From contig CAMPIF010000158.1 in the NCBI GenBank assembly GCA_946886245.1, positions 1 to 8,677 on the forward strand: 8,677 bases of DNA, given 5' to 3'. Made by a program: the position numbers and the translations under genes. Below the pieces are notes generated by a model. That model saw nothing but the letters and a program-made list of their open reading frames with translations, was not told where the DNA came from and did not search any database. The DNA is from Ectopseudomonas composti. Its GTDB lineage: Bacteria > Pseudomonadota > Gammaproteobacteria > Pseudomonadales > Pseudomonadaceae. Shown here piece after piece: positions 1-5,881 of this stretch; within the stretch, counting starts at the first letter, position 1; every line of letters starts with the position of its first letter.

Positions 1-267
1 CGCCTGAAGATCAGCGCCCAGCCACTGCCGGAATACCGCTATCGCGACTACGGCTCGCTGATCTCGCTGTCGAGCTTCTCTGCGGTCGGCAATCTGATGG
101 GCAACCTGACCGGCAGCGTCATGCTCGAAGGCTGGCTGGCACGGGTGTTCTACGTGTCGCTGTACCGCATGCACCAGATGGCCCTGTATGGCGTGCCACG
201 CACCCTGCTGCTGATGCTCAGCGATCGCATCGGGCGCAGCACCGAGCCGCGCCTGAAACTGCACTAA
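1..267 (+). CDS. ndh: Type II NADH dehydrogenase (NDH-2), C-terminal part
   Basis: This is the last 88 codons of a gene whose start lies before the window; the frame is open from base 1 and ends at TAA 265-267. NDH-2 is a single-subunit FAD enzyme on the inner face of the cytoplasmic membrane. It passes electrons from NADH to quinone without pumping protons. The visible part carries the family's C-terminal stretch: YGSLISLS near residues 17-24, GNLMGNLTG near 32-40, then SLYRMHQMALYG and the terminal RLKLH. This closely resembles the end of Escherichia coli Ndh as I remember it, including the last five residues. The segment after GNLMGNLTG forms the amphipathic membrane-anchoring tail. The FAD- and NAD-binding folds lie outside the window and cannot be checked. 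Other FAD-dependent pyridine nucleotide oxidoreductases are possible but fit this C-terminus less well. Confidence 0.93.
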   Translation, partial: RLKISAQPLPEYRYRDYGSLISLSSFSAVGNLMGNLTGSVMLEGWLARVFYVSLYRMHQMALYGVPRTLLLMLSDRIGRSTEPRLKLH

Positions 268-286
268 AGCAGCAGTAACAAGCGCT

Positions 287-359
287 GTAGGGTGGGCCGG
301 GCGGCGATCCGCTTCAGCCCACCTCTCGCCCCCCGCTGGTGGGCTAAAGCCCACCCTAC
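287..359. repeat. REP-like palindromic element, GTAGGGTGGGC type
   Basis: GTAGGGTGGGC at 287-297 is matched by its exact reverse complement GCCCACCCTAC at 349-359, giving an 11-bp stem around a 51-base interior. Inside it, GGTGGGCT (338-345) and AGCCCACC (348-355) form a second, tight 8-bp hairpin with a two-base loop. A further AGCCCACC copy sits at 316-323, so alternative pairings are possible. This is the look of a paired REP element of the kind scattered between Pseudomonas genes. It begins 19 bases after the ndh stop, so it could protect or end the ndh transcript, but it has no T-tract typical of an intrinsic terminator. Confidence 0.8.
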
Positions 360-404
360 GAGCTAGAAGCGGACGCAGGGCGGGACAGGGGGAGACGAGC
401 AGAT

Positions 405-431
405 GCGTAGCCCGGATGAAATCCGGGACGC
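405..431. repeat. REP-like palindrome, CCCGGAT type
   Basis: CCCGGAT at 411-417 and ATCCGGG at 421-427 form a perfect 7-bp hairpin with a GAA loop. It is flanked by GCGT (405-408) and ACGC (428-431), which can also pair after a two-base bulge. The GTAGCCCGGAT head is a familiar Pseudomonas intergenic repeat. It differs in sequence from the palindrome at 287-359, so two repeat families lie next to each other. A short reading frame begins inside it but is not a credible gene. Confidence 0.8.
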
Positions 432-499
432 TCTCGATACAGAACAGCCGCCCCGGACCGCATTCGAGCCGCGTCGCAAAAACCAAACACGCAAACACG

Positions 500-523
500 A
501 AAAAGCCCGCACTAGGCGGGCTT
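500..523 (-). terminator. Intrinsic terminator of the tRNA cluster
   Basis: Read on the minus strand, AAGCCCGC (523-516) pairs with GCGGGCTT (510-503) around a five-base loop. The T-run that follows corresponds to the A-run at 500-504 on the + strand. It starts 12 bases beyond the 3' end of tRNA-Lys, the last gene of the minus-strand tRNA cluster, so it most likely ends that transcript. It could also block antisense transcription into ndh. Confidence 0.85.
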
Positions 524-534
524 GTTCGTTGTAG

Positions 535-610
535 TGGTGGGTCGTGTAGGATTCGAACCTACGACCAATTGGTTAAAAGCCAACTGCTCTACCAACTGAG
601 CTAACGACCC
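535..610 (-). tRNA. tRNA-Lys (anticodon TTT)
   Basis: A 76-base tRNA with encoded CCA (complement TGG at 535-537). The acceptor stem pairs GGGTCGT (610-604) with ACGACCC (545-539). The anticodon loop CTTTTAA lies at 579-573 with anticodon TTT at 577-575. The T arm has the usual GGTTCGAATCC core. It is the last gene of the Asn-Pro-Lys cluster and is followed by the terminator at 500-523. Lysine tRNA 3' ends are known integration sites for PAPI-1/pKLC102-type islands in P. aeruginosa, but here the gene is followed directly by normal chromosomal sequence. Confidence 0.98.
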
Positions 611-615
611 AAAAA

Positions 616-692
616 TGGTCGGGGTAGGGGGATTCGAACTCCCGACATCTTGCTCCCAAAGCAAGCGCGCTACCGGACTGCGCTATACCCCG
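616..692 (-). tRNA. tRNA-Pro (anticodon TGG)
   Basis: A 77-base tRNA with encoded CCA (complement TGG at 616-618). The 5' acceptor strand CGGGGTA starts at 692 and pairs with TACCCCG near the 3' end. The anticodon arm is CTTGC, loop TTTGGGA (660-654), GCAAG, which puts anticodon TGG at 658-656. Only five bases (611-615) separate it from tRNA-Lys, and nine bases (693-701) separate it from tRNA-Asn. The three must therefore come from one precursor cut by tRNA-processing RNases. Confidence 0.98.
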
Positions 693-701
693 ATAGGAAG
701 T

Positions 702-777
702 TGGCTCCGCGACCTGGACTCGAACCAGGGACCCAATGATTAACAGTCATTTGCTCTACCGACTGAGCTATCGCGGA
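702..777 (-). tRNA. tRNA-Asn (anticodon GTT)
   Basis: A 76-base tRNA with encoded CCA (complement TGG at 702-704). The acceptor stem pairs TCCGCGA (777-771) with TCGCGGA (712-706), followed by discriminator G. The anticodon loop CTGTTAA spans 746-740 with anticodon GTT at 744-742. It is the first gene of the cluster, about 53 bases downstream of the likely transcription start near 831. This leader would be removed by RNase P. Confidence 0.98.
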
Positions 778-830
778 ACTTCGGTCTTCCAGCTCTGCTG
801 CGCTTCGGCTTTCGCTTTACCGCTTCAGAG

Positions 831-865
831 GCGCGCCATTTTACGTAGCAAAATTTCCCTGTCAA
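831..865 (-). promoter_or_regulatory. Sigma70-type promoter of the tRNA cluster with GC-rich discriminator
   Basis: On the minus strand a perfect -35 box TTGACA (865-860) is followed by a 16-base spacer and a -10 box TAAAAT (843-838). The bases just after the -10 box are GGCGCGCC, an almost pure GC discriminator before the expected start near 831. Strong boxes plus a GC discriminator are the known signature of stable-RNA promoters shut down by ppGpp/DksA in the stringent response. Regulation here is inferred from that pattern. Confidence 0.85.
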
Positions 866-894
866 GCCCTGCAAACTGCTTTTACGACAATGCT

Positions 895-922
895 TTGCAG
901 ACAAGCCATGGACTACTATATG
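895..922 (+). promoter_or_regulatory. Candidate promoter of the DUF1631-PilZ operon
   Basis: A possible -35 box TTGCAG (895-900) and -10 box TATATG (917-922) are separated by 16 bases. The local run ACTATATG is AT-rich within GC-rich DNA. This would place a start near 929 and a leader of about 55 bases before the ATG at 984. It lies back to back with the tRNA promoter, with their -35 boxes about 30 bases apart. The boxes are imperfect, so this is only the best candidate. Confidence 0.4.
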
Positions 923-983
923 TTTCATCGAACTGCGGCACGACGCAGGACGCGCCAGCCGACGACGCCAGTCAGGACAGTCC

Positions 984-3308
984 ATGAGCAACCAGGACAA
1001 GCCCCCCATTCATCCCAAGGTGGTCAGCCTCGCCAGCCGCGGTATACAGCCGCGCTTCAGCGATCTGGTACAGGCCTGCCGCAAATTGGTGATGAATCGC
1101 CTGGCGGAGCATCTGAGCGGTGTATTCGGCCAAGTCGATGACACCCTGTTCGAGTGCGCCGAGAAGGCCGAGAACAACAAGGTGCAGACGCTGTTCTTCG
1201 ACAACATGCGCGAGATCCGCCGCCAACGCCCACAGATCGAGCGCAGCTACCACCAGGCCATCGCCAACAATTTCTCGGATTTCCTCGACGGCAAACTGCA
1301 GGATCAGACGCCGGCCGAAGTGGACCCCGAGCAGTTGGCCCTGGTGCAAAACGAGGATTACGAAGAAACCCTGCAAGTCACCAATATGGTCAGCCGGGTC
1401 AAGGCACGCTGCACCCAGCCGCTGTTCGCCCTGGAGCAGCGCCTGGCGCTGCTCAACAACGGCCAGAAGCTCGGCGAGGACAGCAACCCCTTCGGCCCGC
1501 AGGCCATTGCCCAGGCGTTTCGCGATGCGCTGGCGCCCTGCCCCTTCCCGCTGCAGATCAAGACCATCCTGTACATGCTCTTCGATCGCCATGTGATGCA
1601 GAGCCTCGATTCACTCTATGGCGCACTCAACCAGCGCCTGATCGATGCCGGCGTGCTGCCCAACCTCAAGTACAGCGCGCAGATCAACCAGAGCGTCAGC
1701 CGCCCCGATGCGCCTCAGGCAGAAGCCCCGACGCCCCAACAACAAGCGCCGGGCAGGGCGGGCGCGACTTCCGCCCCCGTGGAACCGGCGCTGTTCGACC
1801 TCGATCTCAGCGCCCCGCCGCCGAGCGATCCGGCCGCACTGTTCAGTGGTTTGTCCAGCCTGCTCGGCGAGCACCGTCAGAGCCACCCGGACGCCCCGCT
1901 CCTGGGCGGCACACGGAGCATCATCAGCTTCTCGCCGCGCGAGGCCAGCCGCACCTACAGCGCCAGCGAATTGCTCGCTGCGCTCAACCGCATGCAACAG
2001 CAGTCGGCCCACGAACTGGCCCAGCGCCTGCATCAGCCACAGGCCGTAGAAGGCCTCAAGGCCGACCTGCAACAGCAATTGGAGTCGCACAGCAGCCTGC
2101 CGGGCGACAGCAAGGTGTCCGACCAGGAAGCCGACGTCATCGACCTGGTGGGCATGCTGTTCGACTTCATCCTCGATGACGAGAACCTGCCGGACGCCTG
2201 CAAGACCGCGCTCTCGCACCTGCATACGCCCTATCTGAAAATTGCGCTGCAGGACAAGGCACTATTCACCCAGCACCACCATCCGGCGCGACGCCTGCTC
2301 AACACCATGGCTCAGGCCGGTGTGCTGTACGGCAACGAAGGCGACGAACGCGGCCTGCTGGCCAAGATGCAGTGGGTGGTCGAACGGGTGATTCACGGTT
2401 TCAGCGGTGATCTGGGGCTGTTCGACAGCCTGATCGAGGAGTTCAACGAATACGTCGAGACCCTGCGCCACAAGGTCGAACTGCGCGAGCGTCGCGCGGT
2501 CGAGGCGGCCAAGGGCCGTGACCGCCTGCTCGGGGCTCGCGAACAGGCGCTTGAGGTGATTCAGCGCTGCGTCGGGCAGCGCGACCTGCCAACCATCATC
2601 CGCAATTTCCTCGAACTGACCTGGGCCGATGTCCTGGTTTTCGTCTTGCTGCGCCACGGCGAGCAGAGCACGGAGTGGAAGCGCTCCTGCGAAGTGGCCG
2701 AACAGCTGGCCTGGAGCGGCACGCCGCTCGGCGAGGTCGAGGTACTGCAATTGCAGGAACAGCGCGTGCCCATGCTCAGCGACCTGCGCAAAGGCCTGGA
2801 ATTGCTCGGCGGCTACCATGAGGACGGCATCCGTCGCCTGCTGCAGGACCTGGTGGCCTGCCAGCACGCGGTGCAAGCCAAACAACCGCAGTTGGCCGCC
2901 CAGCTCAGACCCACCCTGCCAGAAAGCCCCCTGGGCGCCATGCTCGGTGAGGATGCCGACCTGGCTCGCCAGGCACCTTCGCGCAGCAAGCTCTCGGCAC
3001 GCGCACAAGCCCTGGCCAAGGAACTGGCCAGCGTCGAATTCGGTACCTGGTTCGAGTTCGTCGAGGACGGCAAGAGTCGCGTACTCAAGCTTTCCTGGTT
3101 CAGCCCGACCACGCACAACTACATGTTCGTCGACCACAGTGGTCAACGCGTGGCGATAAAGCCGCTGACCCTGCTGGCCAGCGAGATGGAAAAGGGCCTG
3201 GCCCGAATCGTCACTCCCGAACGCGCGACGCCACTGGTCGATCGCGCGCTGACTGCCATTTACCGTGTGCTGCAGCGCTTCACTGGGCGCACGGCCGAAC
3301 CCCGCTGA
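984..3308 (+). CDS. DUF1631 family protein, PilZ-linked, function unknown
   Basis: The 774-residue product is a full-length DUF1631 protein; its biochemical role is unknown to me. The helical N-terminal region (about 1-235) has the family's conserved look, for example DNMREIRRQRPQIE and NEDYEETLQVTNMVSR. A Pro/Ala/Gln-rich linker (about 240-285) follows. A long helical core (about 300-670) contains VIDLVGMLFDFIL from residue 385 and HHHPARRLLN near 431-440. The C-terminus (about 680-774), starting FGTWFEF at 686, looks like a degenerate PilZ-type beta domain: DHSG at 717-720 recalls the PilZ DxSxxG motif without matching it, and no clear RxxxR partner is present. No signal peptide or membrane segment is seen, so it should be cytoplasmic. 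The ATG is preceded by AGGA (974-977) at six bases. A PilZ gene follows after 9 bases, so the two are probably one operon and may act together. Some annotations call related proteins thymidine phosphorylase; I see no support for that. Confidence 0.93.
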   Translation: MSNQDKPPIHPKVVSLASRGIQPRFSDLVQACRKLVMNRLAEHLSGVFGQVDDTLFECAEKAENNKVQTLFFDNMREIRRQRPQIERSYHQAIANNFSDFLDGKLQDQTPAEVDPEQLALVQNEDYEETLQVTNMVSRVKARCTQPLFALEQRLALLNNGQKLGEDSNPFGPQAIAQAFRDALAPCPFPLQIKTILYMLFDRHVMQSLDSLYGALNQRLIDAGVLPNLKYSAQINQSVSRPDAPQAEAPTPQQQAPGRAGATSAPVEPALFDLDLSAPPPSDPAALFSGLSSLLGEHRQSHPDAPLLGGTRSIISFSPREASRTYSASELLAALNRMQQQSAHELAQRLHQPQAVEGLKADLQQQLESHSSLPGDSKVSDQEADVIDLVGMLFDFILDDENLPDACKTALSHLHTPYLKIALQDKALFTQHHHPARRLLNTMAQAGVLYGNEGDERGLLAKMQWVVERVIHGFSGDLGLFDSLIEEFNEYVETLRHKVELRERRAVEAAKGRDRLLGAREQALEVIQRCVGQRDLPTIIRNFLELTWADVLVFVLLRHGEQSTEWKRSCEVAEQLAWSGTPLGEVEVLQLQEQRVPMLSDLRKGLELLGGYHEDGIRRLLQDLVACQHAVQAKQPQLAAQLRPTLPESPLGAMLGEDADLARQAPSRSKLSARAQALAKELASVEFGTWFEFVEDGKSRVLKLSWFSPTTHNYMFVDHSGQRVAIKPLTLLASEMEKGLARIVTPERATPLVDRALTAIYRVLQRFTGRTAEPR

Positions 3309-3317
3309 GGAATTTCC

Positions 3318-3650
3318 ATGGAAGAGCGTCGTCAACACAGCCGCCATGGCACCGAAATGCAGCTGGAGGTCTTCGACCTGAACAGCGGGCAGCGCCTGGG
3401 CCGCATCGTCGACCTGTCTGCCGATGGCTTCATGCTGTTCAGTGACACCCCCCACACCGCCGACGCGGTGCTGGAATGCCGCCTGGTATGCACCTCAGGC
3501 AGCGATTCGGTACAAGAGGTACACCTGGGCGCCGACTGCCTGTGGAGCCGTCCCGGTGCCGACGGCCAGCATTGCTGGGCCGGCTTTCATATCATCGATC
3601 TGGCCGAGGATCAGGCCAAGGCACTGGAAAGCCTGCTGGCCAGGCTCTGA
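3318..3650 (+). CDS. Single-domain PilZ protein, probable cyclic-di-GMP receptor
   Basis: The 110-residue product is essentially one PilZ domain. PilZ domains bind cyclic-di-GMP and pass the signal to a partner protein. The N-terminal RxxxR motif is present (R5 to R9 in ERRQHSR), and the second motif DxSxxG is intact as DLSADG at 32-37, so binding is expected. The C-terminal half, with GADCLWSR and CWAGFHIIDL, fits the closing beta strand and helix of the fold. There is no membrane segment or output domain, so it must act through another protein. The DUF1631 protein encoded just upstream is the obvious candidate. GAGGAA at 3307-3312 overlaps the upstream stop codon and lies five bases before the ATG. 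This suggests translational coupling. It is not the type IV pilus PilZ itself, which lacks the binding motifs. Confidence 0.93.
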   Translation: MEERRQHSRHGTEMQLEVFDLNSGQRLGRIVDLSADGFMLFSDTPHTADAVLECRLVCTSGSDSVQEVHLGADCLWSRPGADGQHCWAGFHIIDLAEDQAKALESLLARL

Positions 3651-3651
3651 A

Positions 3652-3672
3652 GTAGGGTGCGCTGTGCGCACC
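3652..3672. repeat. REP-like palindrome, GTAGGGTGCGC type
   Basis: GGTGCGC (3656-3662) and GCGCACC (3666-3672) form a perfect 7-bp hairpin with a TGT loop, starting two bases after the PilZ stop codon. It shares the head GTAGGGTG with the repeat at 287 and is probably related to it. The rest of the gap, 3673-3750, contains an imperfect hairpin (GTGGGGCGC 3711-3719 with GCGCCCAC 3738-3745) and no gene. Confidence 0.7.
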
Positions 3673-3750
3673 GATATTCCAGCGTAACTACGAAACCAAA
3701 GCAGCCTTTCGTGGGGCGCCGCTCCTGCAGACAGCCTGCGCCCACAACGC

Positions 3751-3777
3751 AAAACGGAGCCCGCAGGCTCCGTTTTT
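3751..3777. terminator. Bidirectional intrinsic terminator between the PilZ gene and ettA
   Basis: AAAACGGAGCC (3751-3761) pairs perfectly with GGCTCCGTTTT (3766-3776) around the loop CGCA. A T-run follows on the + strand and an A-run precedes the stem, so the structure works in both directions. It lies about 100 bases past the PilZ stop and about 96 bases past the ettA stop, so it probably serves both convergent units. Confidence 0.92.
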
Positions 3778-3872
3778 CATCTGGCATAACACCGGGATAT
3801 CGCATAGCGGGTTACGCGGCGCACTCTGCTCGTGAAACCAGCCGATTACGGGCCTGGCGCCGCTAACCCACT

Positions 3873-5537
<1,665 letters not shown>

Positions 5538-5881
5538 GGAGAACCTGACTGGTGAGAATGAGGGCTGAGAATGGCGGGCCTTGCAGGCACTGCGAAAGCG
5601 TTGCGAGTGACGAAACCGGCAATGCCTGCTGTCTGACCATCTGGCGCGTGCCGGCCTGGCCGCCGTATTACCGGCTGCAGGCCGTTTGCACGAAGCCTGC
5701 AGCGGGGCGTTTGCAGAGACCTTAGCCCCTGCTGGAGCGAACGCCAAGTACCGCGCGGACAGTTCACGCGCGCGGCGCAAAACTACCGGAATGTGCGTGG
5801 CAGGGCAAACCTACGTTCGTCGGCGCAGCTGGCACTTGGCCACGTTTACAGGCATTCTAGCCGGCTCGCGCGAGCGCAGGC
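5538..5881. other. Divergent ettA / morA intergenic region (344 bases, no gene)
   Basis: This non-coding stretch should hold the promoters of both flanking genes. For ettA a weak candidate -10 box TAATAC lies at 5670-5665 on the minus strand, with no good -35 box, giving a leader of about 120 bases. I could not find a convincing + strand promoter before 5882. The region also holds the inverted repeat at 5674-5703 and a direct repeat CGTTTGCA at 5683-5690 and 5708-5715. Short frames here encode Arg-rich, family-less peptides and are not called. Confidence 0.5.
5674..5703. repeat. Perfect 9-bp inverted repeat upstream of ettA
   Basis: GCTGCAGGC (5674-5682) is the exact reverse complement of GCCTGCAGC (5695-5703), with 12 bases between. 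Each arm contains CTGCAG, itself a palindrome. It sits 137 bases before the ettA ATG, next to the weak -10 candidate at 5665-5670. It could be an operator for a dimeric regulator or an RNA hairpin in a longer leader. A chance match is possible in GC-rich DNA. Confidence 0.5.

Noticed and set aside
287..431. Possible CRISPR-like repeats
   Set aside because: The repeats are palindromes of two unlike sequences without regular spacers, and no cas gene is nearby.
416..604. Small + strand frames over the tRNA genes and the CCCGGAT repeat
   Set aside because: They are translations of tRNA antisense strands and repeat DNA. The tRNA cloverleafs explain the sequence fully.
740..1009. 89-codon minus-strand frame across the tRNA-Asn promoter
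   Set aside because: It runs through the tRNA gene, its promoter and the DUF1631 start, and has no family features.
2262..3455. 397-codon minus-strand open frame opposite the DUF1631 and PilZ genes
   Set aside because: It spans two real genes on the other strand, and its product has the low-complexity character of an antisense shadow.
5538..5780. 81-codon upstream extension of ettA
   Set aside because: The added residues are Arg/Ala-rich and absent from EttA proteins. The ATG at 5537 restores the normal length and the residue numbering of both catalytic glutamates.
5830..5850. Possible sigma54 promoter (TGGCAC) upstream of the MorA-like gene
   Set aside because: TGGCAC is present, but the required GC at the -12 position does not occur at the correct spacing.
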